Part shown: one piece after another, positions 1 to 5,584 of the stretch | Numbering within the stretch: the stretch's first letter is position 1 | Layout: the number at the start of each line of letters is the position of its first letter | Assembly: GCA_027489835.1 (NCBI GenBank) | Contig: JAIXZF010000164.1 | Location: forward strand, 1-11,571 | Length of the DNA: 11,571 nucleotides | Reading direction: 5' to 3' | Source: Hyphomicrobiales bacterium | GTDB lineage: Bacteria; Pseudomonadota; Alphaproteobacteria; Rhizobiales; Beijerinckiaceae | The notes under the pieces: model-generated | What the model was told of the DNA's origin: nothing | Database searches by the model: none | What the model saw: only the letters and a program-made list of their open reading frames with translations | Position numbers and translations under genes: made by a program

Positions 1-281
1 ACCTCGGCGATGATCTGGCTGCGGCCGTTCGAGCGGTACTCCGCGGCGAAGGCCGCGAGATCGTCCGCCTGCCGGGCGTCGAGCCTGGGGCCGGTCGCGA
101 AGATCTCGATCGAGCGCGGCGCCTCGGCCAGAACGATCGGATGCCGGTCCTTGACGTCGAGCGGGATCGAGCCTGTGACCTGCGCGGTCTTGTGGGTGCA
201 GGCCGGCAGCAGCGCCACGGCGGCCAGGAGGGCGCAGAGCGCGAGGCTGCGGGGCATGCGGCGGTGTTCCGAGGCGTTCAT
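1..281 (-). CDS. cpaD: CpaD, Tad/Flp pilus biogenesis lipoprotein (N-terminal 93 residues, cut by window edge)
   Basis: This is the start of a lipoprotein that helps place or stabilise the CpaC secretin of the Tad pilus in the outer membrane. The first 30 residues form a lipoprotein signal: charged N-region (MNASEHRRMPR), hydrophobic stretch, then the lipobox LLPAC with the lipidated Cys at residue 28. Behind it comes V-x-G-S-IPLDVKDRHPIVLAE, which matches the D-x-R-x-RHPI-x-L-x-E pattern at the start of CpaD proteins. It begins 15 bp after the cpaC stop, in the usual cpaB-cpaC-cpaD order. The ATG at 281 is chosen because it gives a full signal peptide; an AAGGG lies 11 nt upstream, rather far. 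The second ATG nine codons in (257) would also leave a usable signal. The C-terminal half lies outside the window. Confidence 0.85.
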   Translation of the reverse strand, partial: MNASEHRRMPRSLALCALLAAVALLPACTHKTAQVTGSIPLDVKDRHPIVLAEAPRSIEIFATGPRLDARQADDLAAFAAEYRSNGRSQIIAE

Positions 282-296
282 GACCGGTCCAACCCT

Positions 297-1757
297 TCAG
301 TCTGCGATGAAGCCGACGCGGCCGCGATAGCCCTGCGCCGCGGCGGGGCTTCCCCCGCCATAGATCTTGTTCAGGCGCCCGAGCAGGATGGCCTGGGCGT
401 CGTGCGTCTCGACGAAGCCGTCATCGGGCCTCGCCATCTGGCGCGGCTCTGCGGGCTTGGCGATGTAGGGCGTGACCATGATCAGCAACTCGGATTCGCT
501 GCGCTGGTAGTCGCGCGAGCGGAACAGGGCGCCGAGCACCGGCAGGTTCATCAGCCCGGGCAGGCCGTTGATGGCCTGCTTGGAGGATTGCTGGATCAGG
601 CCGGCGGTCATCATCGTGCCGCCCGAGGGCACCTCGACGGTGGTGTCGGCCTTGCGCACGAGGAAGCCCGAGACCTGGATGGTGCCGATGGAGCGGGCGT
701 TGCTGACGTCGATCTCGGTGACCTCGGTCGCGACGCGCATGCTGATGCGCCCTTCCGAGAGCACGACCGGCGTGAAGTTGAGCGAGACGCCGAAGGGCTT
801 GAACTCGACGCCGATCTGGCAGGTCGGCGCGCCGCCCGGGATGGCGGACGGGGTGCAGGACTGGCTGGTCGGCACCGGGATCTCGCCGCCGGCGGTGAAC
901 TTGGCGCTTTCGCCGGAGACCGAGGTGAGGGTCGGTTCGGCGAGGATGCGGGAGGCGCCGGCGCGCTCCATGGCGCGCAGCGTCGAGCTCGAGCCGTTGG
1001 AGCCGAAGGTGAGGCTGGAATCGGGCCTGCTGAGCCCGACCGAATAGGCGTTCTCCATCACGCCGCGGACGTTGATGCCCGTCGCGACCCAGCTGCCCGA
1101 CGCGTCGACGCCGAGCTGCTTCATGGTCTGCCGGGAGACCTCGGCGATGGTGACCTTGAGCAGGACCTGATCGCGGCCCCTGATGGTGAGCGAATTGATG
1201 ACCGCTCCGGTGGTCGCGCCGCCGGCGCCCGCCGTAACGCCGACGAAGGCCTTGGCGATGTCGGTCGCCTGGGTCGCGTCGGAGGCGTTGGGCACCTCGC
1301 CGACGAGCAGGACGGAGTCGCCCGCGGGCTTCACGTCGATCTGCGCCCGCGGCAGCGCCGTGCGCAGCGTCTGGCGCAGCATGGCGAGGTCCCGGCCGAC
1401 GATGATGTCGAGGTTGGCGATCTGCTGGCCGTCGGCGTCCATGGCGAAGATCGACGTCGCGCCGTCTGCCATGCCGAGGATGAAGAGCTTGCGGGCGGAG
1501 CGCACCACGGCGTTCGCCACCTTCGGGTTGGCGACGAAGACCTCCTTGGCGTCGCGCGGCAGCTCGACGACGACCGACTTGCCGATCGAGAGCTCGAGCT
1601 TCTGGCTGGCGCCGGCCGTGCGGCTGACGCGGTGGCTGGAGCTGCCCTGCGCCTCGGCGGCGACGGTGCCCAGCGGGATGGCGAAGCCGGCAAGGAGGGC
1701 GAGCGCGAGGGCGCCCGAGCGGCTCCGGGACGACAGCAGGGGGAAGCGGGCGATCAT
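297..1757 (-). CDS. cpaC: CpaC, outer-membrane secretin of the Tad/Flp pilus
   Basis: This 486-residue protein is the secretin (RcpA/CpaC type) that forms the outer-membrane channel for the Flp pilus. Residues 1-36 are a signal peptide ending AEA. Residues about 54-120 are the pilus/secretion N-terminal domain (SIGKSVVVELPRDAKEV, VANPKVANAVV). The secretin domain covers about 190-430 and carries the hallmarks GEIPVP (291-296), VEVPSGGTMMTAGLIQ (374-389) and NGLPGLMNLPVLGALFRS (397-414), followed by the typical end ELLIMVTPYIAKP. A Cys pair (301, 313) sits in the loop after GEIPVP and could form a disulphide. The start at 1757 has GAGG 6 nt upstream and lies 8 bp after the cpaB stop. The reading frame stays open far upstream, but that part overlaps cpaB in another frame and is not coding. 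Confidence 0.96.
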   Translation of the reverse strand: MIARFPLLSSRSRSGALALALLAGFAIPLGTVAAEAQGSSSHRVSRTAGASQKLELSIGKSVVVELPRDAKEVFVANPKVANAVVRSARKLFILGMADGATSIFAMDADGQQIANLDIIVGRDLAMLRQTLRTALPRAQIDVKPAGDSVLLVGEVPNASDATQATDIAKAFVGVTAGAGGATTGAVINSLTIRGRDQVLLKVTIAEVSRQTMKQLGVDASGSWVATGINVRGVMENAYSVGLSRPDSSLTFGSNGSSSTLRAMERAGASRILAEPTLTSVSGESAKFTAGGEIPVPTSQSCTPSAIPGGAPTCQIGVEFKPFGVSLNFTPVVLSEGRISMRVATEVTEIDVSNARSIGTIQVSGFLVRKADTTVEVPSGGTMMTAGLIQQSSKQAINGLPGLMNLPVLGALFRSRDYQRSESELLIMVTPYIAKPAEPRQMARPDDGFVETHDAQAILLGRLNKIYGGGSPAAAQGYRGRVGFIAD

Positions 1758-1765
1758 CGTGAACC

Positions 1766-2566
1766 TCACTGCTTGGCTGTCTGGGAGGTGTGGCCGAAGC
1801 GCACGAGCGTCAGGCCCTGGCGGTCGGACTGCTCCGGGGGCCGGGGCGGCTCGTTGGCGTCGGCGAGGCTGCGCAGCGACAGCGACAGGGTGCCGGATTT
1901 CTGGGCGAGACTGATGACCTCGACCTGACGCGGATCGAGCTCGAGGGTGGCGGTCTCGCCGACCACGACCTTCTCGCCGTTGCGCTCCTGCACCGCCTGG
2001 CCGATGGCGAGCACGCGGATGTTGCTGAGCAGGGTTTCGCTGACGAAGTTCTCGACGGTGTTCTGCGTCGAATCCTGCCGGCCGGTGCGGATCACGTCGA
2101 CGCGGTCGTTCGGCAGCACGAAGCCGCCCGCCGTGCTGTTGCCGGCCCTGTCGATGGAGATGGCCACGGCGCGCTTGCCCGAGGGCAGGACGGCGGAGAG
2201 GAAGCCCGATCCATCGGACTTGATCAGCTTCTCGCGGCGGATCGGCTCGTTGGCGAGGAAGGCGGAGCGGACGAGCGCGCCGAGCACGTCCTTCTCGAGG
2301 GCGCCCGCCTCGCTGCGGCGGATCAGCCCCTGTGGAATGCTGTCCTCGGGCCAGGCCGTCCAGCGGACGTCGCCCTGCGTGATCGAATTGCCGAGCGGGA
2401 GGTCTGTCGCGGCGACGAGCACGTCCACAGTCCGGGCCCGCGGCGCCTCCTGCACGATCCTGACGGGTTCGGGGGCCTGCCCCGGCCCGATCATGAAGTA
2501 CGCCGCCACCATCGTGAGCAGCGATATTCCCAGGACCACCGCCCTGGCGCCCGACAAACCCAACAT
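1766..2566 (-). CDS. cpaB: CpaB, Tad/Flp pilus assembly protein (SAF domain)
   Basis: This 266-residue protein is anchored in the inner membrane and reaches into the periplasm, where CpaB (RcpC) supports the secretin. Residues 7-26 are a transmembrane segment, and after a short linker the SAF-type domain starts at about 46 (TVDVLVAATDLPLGNSIT). The RcpC/CpaB domain follows, with KRAVAISIDRAGNSTAGGFV (131-150), PNDRVDVIRTG and a beta-rich stretch with ETATLEL and QVEVISLAQKSGTLSLSLR. The C-terminus is Pro/Gln-rich. The ATG at 2566 is preferred because AGGTGG stands 5 nt before it; the GTG at 2575 is in frame but overlaps that ribosome-binding site. It is the first gene of the cpaBCD group and lies behind a CtrA-like site. 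Confidence 0.94.
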   Translation of the reverse strand: MLGLSGARAVVLGISLLTMVAAYFMIGPGQAPEPVRIVQEAPRARTVDVLVAATDLPLGNSITQGDVRWTAWPEDSIPQGLIRRSEAGALEKDVLGALVRSAFLANEPIRREKLIKSDGSGFLSAVLPSGKRAVAISIDRAGNSTAGGFVLPNDRVDVIRTGRQDSTQNTVENFVSETLLSNIRVLAIGQAVQERNGEKVVVGETATLELDPRQVEVISLAQKSGTLSLSLRSLADANEPPRPPEQSDRQGLTLVRFGHTSQTAKQ

Positions 2567-2624
2567 GAAAGCCACCTGCGGTACGAGTACGCTGGGGCAA
2601 CCATGCGGGCCGAATCGTCAAATT

Positions 2625-2643
2625 ATGGTTAATCGTGAGTTGA
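2625..2643 (-). promoter_or_regulatory. Candidate CtrA-binding site upstream of cpaB
   Basis: On the minus strand the site reads TCAA-CTCACGA-TTAACCAT. It matches the CtrA consensus TTAA-N7-TTAA in seven of eight core bases and contains the exact extended half-site TTAACCAT. It lies 59 bp before the cpaB start codon, in the 125-bp gap between cpaA and cpaB, so it would control cpaBCD separately from the pilin genes. CtrA controls pilus genes in Caulobacter; its action here is inferred from the motif alone. Confidence 0.55.
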
Positions 2644-2691
2644 CGTTTTTCCGGACCCTGATTCCCGCTGCAGAGCGAAGGGCCGGTTCCA

Positions 2692-3222
2692 TCAGCCGAA
2701 CAGCACCACCGACTTCCAGATGGCCGTCTCGGGGAACACCATCAGCCCCGCGATGGCGAGGGCGATGCCGTAGGGAACGCCGTTGCGCGGCGCGTGGAGG
2801 CGCTCGAGCCAACTCCAGCGGGCGGCGAAGCCGGGCAGCGGATGGCTGCGCATGTTGAGGATCCACAAGGTCAGCACGCCGCCGAGAAAGCTCGAGGCGA
2901 CGATGTAGACGGGCAGGAGCTCGGGTCCGATCCAGAGGGCCGTGGCCGCCGCCAGCTTGGCGTCGCCGCCGCCGATCCAGCCGGCCGCGAACATGCCGAT
3001 CCCGACCGCGAGCATCAGCGCGCCGGCGCCGACATGCATGCCGAGCTGCGCCAGGGGAAGCTGGCACAGGATCGCGAAGGCGACGAAGACGGCGACGAGG
3101 CCGAGGGAAACCCGGTTGGAGATGCGCATCGACACGAGGTCGCTCGCCGCGGCGTAGGCCATGAAGGCCGGGAACACGGTCAGCGTCGCGAACGTGATGG
3201 CCGAGAGGGACATGGCCGACAT
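2692..3222 (-). CDS. cpaA: CpaA, TadV-type prepilin peptidase
   Basis: This 176-residue integral membrane aspartic protease removes the leader peptide from Flp pilins and, in studied systems, from TadE/TadF pseudopilins. Like other TadV proteins it lacks the N-terminal methylase domain of PilD. The catalytic Asp residues can be seen as D28 in ASDLVSMRISN and D87 in the GGGDAKL motif. Five to six hydrophobic segments cover most of the protein, ending in VPYGIALAIAGL, which is usual for the family. The ATG at 3222 gives the normal length of about 170 residues, with GGAG 9 nt upstream; a second ATG three codons later is possible. It lies 128 bp after the second pilin gene, with a GC-rich hairpin between them. 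Confidence 0.93.
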   Translation of the reverse strand: MSAMSLSAITFATLTVFPAFMAYAAASDLVSMRISNRVSLGLVAVFVAFAILCQLPLAQLGMHVGAGALMLAVGIGMFAAGWIGGGDAKLAAATALWIGPELLPVYIVASSFLGGVLTLWILNMRSHPLPGFAARWSWLERLHAPRNGVPYGIALAIAGLMVFPETAIWKSVVLFG

Positions 3223-3314
3223 GGCGGGCAGCTCCGGTTCGGGGATGGCGCCTTCAGGGCCTGGCCGCAGCCGAGGCCGCGTCACCCTAGCCCCGGAAAG
3301 GTGAAGAACAGGTT

Positions 3315-3342
3315 GGCGGACGCGCTCGCGAGCGCCGCCGCC
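3315..3342 (-). terminator. GC-rich hairpin between pilin and cpaA (possible attenuator or mRNA stabiliser)
   Basis: Eight bases after the pilin stop codon there is a perfect 14-bp palindrome, GCGCTCGCGAGCGC (3322-3335), framed by the pairing arms GGCGG/CCGCC with a 2x2 internal loop. No run of T follows, so it is not a textbook intrinsic terminator. A structure here would fit partial termination or protection of the abundant pilin mRNA while lowering cpaA expression. That role is an inference. Confidence 0.4.
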
Positions 3343-3350
3343 GACCGGTT

Positions 3351-3515
3351 TCAGGTCAGCGCGCTGGAGACGCGGTTGAACTTGGCGTTGAGGCGGGTGC
3401 CGATCGTCGTCCAGACGCCGATGCAGACCACGGCGATGAGGGCGGCGATGAGGCCGTATTCGATGGCGGTCGCGCCGGACTCGTCCTTCGCGAAGCGGTT
3501 GAGCAGAGCAGTCAT
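3351..3515 (-). CDS. flp: Flp-type pilin, second copy of tandem pair
   Basis: This is a 54-residue structural pilin of the Tad pilus. A 14-residue leader (MTALLNRFAKDESG) ends at the Gly before the cleavage site. The mature protein begins ATAIEY, with the diagnostic Glu at +5 and Tyr at +6 of Flp pilins, followed by the hydrophobic core GLIAALIAVVCIGVW and the tail TTIGTRLNAKFNRVSSALT. The ATG at 3515 has GGAAGGA 7 nt upstream. The frame is open for 30 more codons upstream, but that part lacks pilin character and would put the leader inside a longer protein. It is 46/54 identical to the pilin just upstream, and residues 11-47 are the same in both. Confidence 0.95.
   Translation of the reverse strand: MTALLNRFAKDESGATAIEYGLIAALIAVVCIGVWTTIGTRLNAKFNRVSSALT
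3394..3485 (-). repeat. Near-perfect direct repeat shared by the two pilin genes (copy in 3351-3515)
   Basis: The 92 bp at 3394-3485 repeat at 3731-3822 (offset 337 bp) with a single mismatch (3459/3796, a silent T/C change). The weaker similarity extends over the rest of both genes. It shows recent duplication or ongoing gene conversion of the pilin core, and the repeat could recombine to delete one copy. Confidence 0.9.
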
Positions 3516-3550
3516 GGACGATTCCTTCCAAAAACCCGAGTCATGGGCGG

Positions 3551-3603
3551 CCGTTCTGGCCAAGTGCTGCAGAACGGAGTTCAAGACGGAGCCGGATGGC
3601 TCC
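3551..3603 (-). other. Two predicted stem-loops in the pilin-pilin spacer
   Basis: The 172-bp spacer between the twin pilin genes contains two inverted repeats. CCGTTCT (3551-3557) pairs with AGAACGG (3571-3577). GGAGCC and GGCTCC (3588-3603) form a 6-bp stem with a 4-nt loop. Neither has a T-run, so simple termination is not supported. They could affect RNA processing or stability between the two pilin cistrons. Confidence 0.4.
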
Positions 3604-3687
3604 ATTCAGGCGTTATCTTTCGGAGCGCAGGATCCGGGAGGTTGGGCGCCGCCGACGCCGCGAGGGCGCCGGCGACAGGTCACGCGC

Positions 3688-3852
3688 TCACTGAAGGGCG
3701 CTGGAGACCGAGTTGAACTTCGCGTTCAGACGGGTGCCGATCGTCGTCCAGACGCCGATGCAGACCACGGCGATGAGGGCGGCGATGAGGCCGTACTCGA
3801 TGGCGGTCGCGCCGGACTCGTCGTTGACAAAGCGGGTCATCAGATTCTTCAT
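3688..3852 (-). CDS. flp: Flp-type pilin, first copy of tandem pair
   Basis: This 54-residue Flp pilin reads MKNLMTRFVNDESG | ATAIEY, followed by the same hydrophobic core and tail as the next gene. The prepilin peptidase would cut after Gly14, leaving a 40-residue mature subunit with Glu at +5 and Tyr at +6. Differences from its twin lie only at residues 2, 3, 5, 6, 9, 10, 48 and 54, mostly in the leader. A strong ribosome-binding site, AAAGGAG, stands 7 nt before the ATG. It is the first gene of the minus-strand pilus cluster and sits next to the AT-rich control region, so it is probably the highly expressed main pilin; this ranking is inferred from position and RBS. Confidence 0.95.
   Translation of the reverse strand: MKNLMTRFVNDESGATAIEYGLIAALIAVVCIGVWTTIGTRLNAKFNSVSSALQ
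3731..3822 (-). repeat. Near-perfect direct repeat shared by the two pilin genes (copy in 3688-3852)
   Basis: This is the partner of 3394-3485: 92 bp with one mismatch, encoding the central pilin residues from the conserved DESG motif into the C-terminal tail. Both copies lie in the same orientation and in the same reading frame of their genes. Confidence 0.9.
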
Positions 3853-3976
3853 GGGAACACTCCTTTACACCACGGTTTCGCCGAACGTCGCCGGTTGTGT
3901 TGCCCGAAGATCGTCGACTGAAGCCAACCTACACGTCACCCGTTGCAGATCGGTTAAATCAAACCCCCGGTGCCTT

Positions 3977-4006
3977 AATATTCAGGGTTGTAGAGACTAT
4001 GGTTAA
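3977..4006 (-). promoter_or_regulatory. Candidate pilin promoter with CtrA half-site
   Basis: On the minus strand the exact CtrA half-site TTAACCAT occupies 4006-3999. Its TTAACC could double as a -35 element (4/6 to TTGACA), followed after 18 nt by AATATT as a weak -10 (4/6). Transcription would begin near 3970 and give a leader of about 120 nt before the first pilin. An activator site overlapping -35 is typical of CtrA-activated promoters, but the second TTAA half is poorly conserved here. Confidence 0.45.
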
Positions 4007-4028
4007 CTCGGGACTTACACCCACGTTA

Positions 4029-4067
4029 ATCACGTAATGTTTGCTTTATGAATGCTGATTACGTGAT
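4029..4067. promoter_or_regulatory. Perfect 10-bp inverted repeat, probable paired operator
   Basis: ATCACGTAAT (4029-4038) and its exact reverse complement ATTACGTGAT (4058-4067) are separated by 19 bp. Each arm is itself almost palindromic (ATYACGTRAT, 8 of 10), so this looks like two copies of a dimer-binding site with centres 29 bp apart, close to three helical turns. That arrangement suits two regulator dimers on one face of the DNA. A further ACGTTAAT at 4023-4030 overlaps the left arm. The regulator is not recognised. A terminator is unlikely, since the stem is AT-rich and short and the loop is 19 nt. Confidence 0.55.
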
Positions 4068-4109
4068 GTCTGCAAGATTTTTTCTAGGGCATCATCAGTG
4101 TTGGGCGGA

Positions 4110-4127
4110 TTATCCACGTTGTCCACT
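4110..4127 (+). promoter_or_regulatory. Two adjacent DnaA-box-like 9-mers
   Basis: TTATCCACG (4110-4118) matches the DnaA box TTATCCACA at 8 of 9 positions, and TTGTCCACT (4119-4127) directly follows with 7 of 9. Two boxes in direct contact are unlikely to make an origin, but DnaA can act as a transcription factor. The match may be accidental. Confidence 0.25.
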
Positions 4128-4374
4128 GTGAAGACGCCTCGAATTGAACACATCTGGACAGTGCATCGGGTCTTCGCCGCCGCCGCGCCGCGCCTGTAAA
4201 GCCTTGCCCCGCGCGCGTGTCGCGACAGCTGATACAGAGAGCCGGCCGCGGCCGGGCGCCCCGGCCCGAAGCCCGGCATGCGCGCCTTGGCGAAGCGCGT
4301 TCGCGTGTTATCGAATTCTTCACCATGCCGGGCCCATAAGATCCCTCATTCATTCGGAGCGGGGCGGGATCGTC

Positions 4375-4866
4375 ATGGCATCGGCATCGGCTGGCACTCT
4401 AGCGCGGACCGGACTTCTGGCGCGGATCGGCGGGGCGGCCCTGGCCGTCACGGTCATGACGGCGCCCGCGCGCGCGAACGACACCCTCGACAACGTGGCG
4501 GTGACGGTCGATTACGCCAAGGTCATCAAGCTGCCCGCCAAGACGCAGACGGTGATCGTGGGCAACCCGCTGATCGCGGACATCACCGTGCAGCGGAACG
4601 GCGTGCTGGTGGTGACCGGCAAGAGCTTCGGCGTGACCAACATGATCGCGCTGGATGCGGCCGGCGCCATGCTGGCCGAGTCGCGCGTGACCGTCCGCGC
4701 CGCGACCGACGCGGTGGTGACGGTGCAGCGCGGCCTCGAGCGGGAATCCTACTCCTGCTCGCCGCAATGCCAGCCGGCCATCCAGCTCGGCGACTCCAAC
4801 AAGTTCTTCGGCGAGGTCGGCGGCCAGGTCTCCAGTCGCAGCCAGATGTCGGCCCCGGCGCGATAG
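4375..4866 (+). CDS. Secreted stand-alone CpaC-N-type domain protein (pilus assembly protein N-terminal domain family)
   Basis: This 163-residue protein has a signal peptide (hydrophobic run at about 19-30, cleavage after APARA at 34) followed by one domain at about 40-110. The domain aligns with the N-terminal domain of CpaC: VDYAKVIKLPAKTQTVIVGNPLIADITV here against IGKSVVVELPRDAKEVFVANPKVANAVV there, and GVTNMIALDAAG against GATSIFAMDADG. No secretin domain follows. The C-terminal tail instead holds YSCSPQCQPAIQLGD with a Cys-x3-Cys pair (128, 132). It probably acts in the periplasm, near the secretin or the pilus. The start at 4375 is chosen for the signal peptide; the RBS (GGGA) is weak. 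The frame is open 77 codons upstream, but that part looks like non-coding GC-rich DNA. Confidence 0.8.
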   Translation: MASASAGTLARTGLLARIGGAALAVTVMTAPARANDTLDNVAVTVDYAKVIKLPAKTQTVIVGNPLIADITVQRNGVLVVTGKSFGVTNMIALDAAGAMLAESRVTVRAATDAVVTVQRGLERESYSCSPQCQPAIQLGDSNKFFGEVGGQVSSRSQMSAPAR

Positions 4867-4893
4867 ATTAACCGCGCGTTGCCGCAACATCGG

Positions 4894-4908
4894 GCTGGCG
4901 CGGCCAGC
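4894..4908 (+). terminator. Stem-loop after the CpaC-N-type gene
   Basis: GCTGGC-GCG-GCCAGC forms a 6-bp GC stem with a 3-nt loop, 27 bp after the stop codon. The bases behind it (GCATAAGACTT) are not a T-run, so it would be at most a partial terminator before the TadE genes. Confidence 0.3.
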
Positions 4909-4971
4909 GCATAAGACTTCGGCAAACATTCCCTGCTACCCCTTCCTGCCATGCGAGGATCGGGGTGCGCG

Positions 4972-5574
4972 ATGATTGCTTCAAGCCATGACAGGAGCCC
5001 GGGGTCTCATCGGCCTGCGCGGTCGACCCGGCGATGGACAGCCCGCCTGCTGCGGCGCTTCGGCGCGGACCGCAAGGGTGCGACGGCGGTCGAATTCGGG
5101 CTGATCTCCCTGCCCTTCATGTTCATGCTGATGATGATCGTCGAGACGTCGATGGCGTTCTGGACCCGTCAGGTGCTGCAGGAAGCCACCGCGCAGGCCT
5201 CGCGCACGATCCTCACCGGCGAGGCGCGCACCCTCTACACGGGTTCGGTCGCCGTCCAGACCGCGGCCTTCCGCGACGCCATCTGCGCCCGCATGAACCT
5301 CGCCTCCGACTGCTCCACGCGCCTGTTCATCGACGTGCAGCCGGAAAGCTCATTCCCGGCGACGCCGAACAGCATGGTCACCAGCGGCACCATCAACACG
5401 GCGAGCTACCAGATGCGTGCCGTGGGGCCTGGCGAGATCGTGGTGATCCGCACGGCCTACAAGATCCCCGTGCTGGTCGCAGGCTATTTCGGCAGCCTGT
5501 CGCGGCTGAGCTCGGGCGAGAACGTGCTCGAATCGGTCGTCGCCTTCCGGTCCGAACCGTTCCCGACGACCTGA
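4972..5574 (+). CDS. tadE: TadE-like minor pseudopilin
   Basis: This protein of about 200 residues belongs to the TadE family of minor pseudopilins that assist Flp pilus assembly. The N-terminal 36 residues are rich in Arg/Ser and end RKG, then the prepilin-like site G|ATAVEF with Glu at +5 (residue 41), followed by the membrane segment LISLPFMFMLMMIVETSMAFW. The rest is periplasmic, with a Cys pair (105, 114) and the typical TadE ending VVAFRSEPF. The start is uncertain. ATG 4972 has purine-rich sequence upstream (AGGA about 12 nt away), while the in-frame ATG at 4951 would add seven residues and has no RBS. The leader is long compared with Flp pilins. CpaA is the likely processing enzyme. 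Confidence 0.85.
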   Translation: MIASSHDRSPGSHRPARSTRRWTARLLRRFGADRKGATAVEFGLISLPFMFMLMMIVETSMAFWTRQVLQEATAQASRTILTGEARTLYTGSVAVQTAAFRDAICARMNLASDCSTRLFIDVQPESSFPATPNSMVTSGTINTASYQMRAVGPGEIVVIRTAYKIPVLVAGYFGSLSRLSSGENVLESVVAFRSEPFPTT

Positions 5575-5584
5575 AGAGAACGCC

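Larger units (their letters stand above)
3853..4374. other. Divergent intergenic control region, 522 bp
   Basis: No convincing gene lies here. The part from about 3920 to 4150 is clearly AT-richer than the coding DNA around it and contains several TTAA motifs, which occur almost nowhere else in the window. It separates the minus-strand pilins from the plus-strand accessory pilus genes and must hold promoters for both. The right part (about 4180-4300) returns to high GC and has a perfect 14-bp palindrome, CCGGCCGCGGCCGG (4242-4255). Individual sites are listed separately. Confidence 0.7.

Noticed and set aside
141..1928. 595-codon open frame on the plus strand across cpaC and part of cpaB
   Set aside because: Antisense shadow of real genes in GC-rich DNA: strongly biased Arg/Gly/Asp composition, no recognisable domain, and cpaC/cpaB are firmly identified on the other strand.
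1758..2621. In-frame extension of cpaC to a 774-residue protein
   Set aside because: The extra 288 residues overlap cpaB in another frame and are Arg/Gly-rich nonsense. The signal peptide and RBS place the start at 1757.
3223..3531. Extension of cpaA to 279 residues
   Set aside because: The added part lies antisense to nothing useful and overlaps the pilin gene in another frame. CpaA proteins are normally about 170 residues.
3553..3605. Longer version of the second pilin (84 residues)
   Set aside because: The leader would be 44 residues and lacks conservation with the twin pilin. A strong RBS stands before the ATG at 3515.
4242..4255. Perfect 14-bp palindrome CCGGCCGCGGCCGG
   Set aside because: Made only of G and C in a very GC-rich stretch, with no T-run and no partner copy, so chance is a good explanation.
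4046..4279. Small minus-strand ORF (77 codons, or 35 from an internal ATG) in the divergent region
   Set aside because: The last 35 residues (from about 4153) have less biased composition, but there is no clear RBS or known similarity, and the frame runs through the inverted repeat and DnaA-like boxes, better explained as control DNA. A functional short peptide cannot be fully excluded.
4144..4374. N-terminal extension of the CpaC-N-type protein
   Set aside because: 77 extra residues would hide the clear signal peptide and consist of Pro/Arg/Ala-rich translation of intergenic DNA.
4868..4875. TTAACCGC ahead of the TadE genes as a third CtrA site
   Set aside because: Only 6 of 8 bases of the half-site and no second TTAA at the right distance (GGCG instead).
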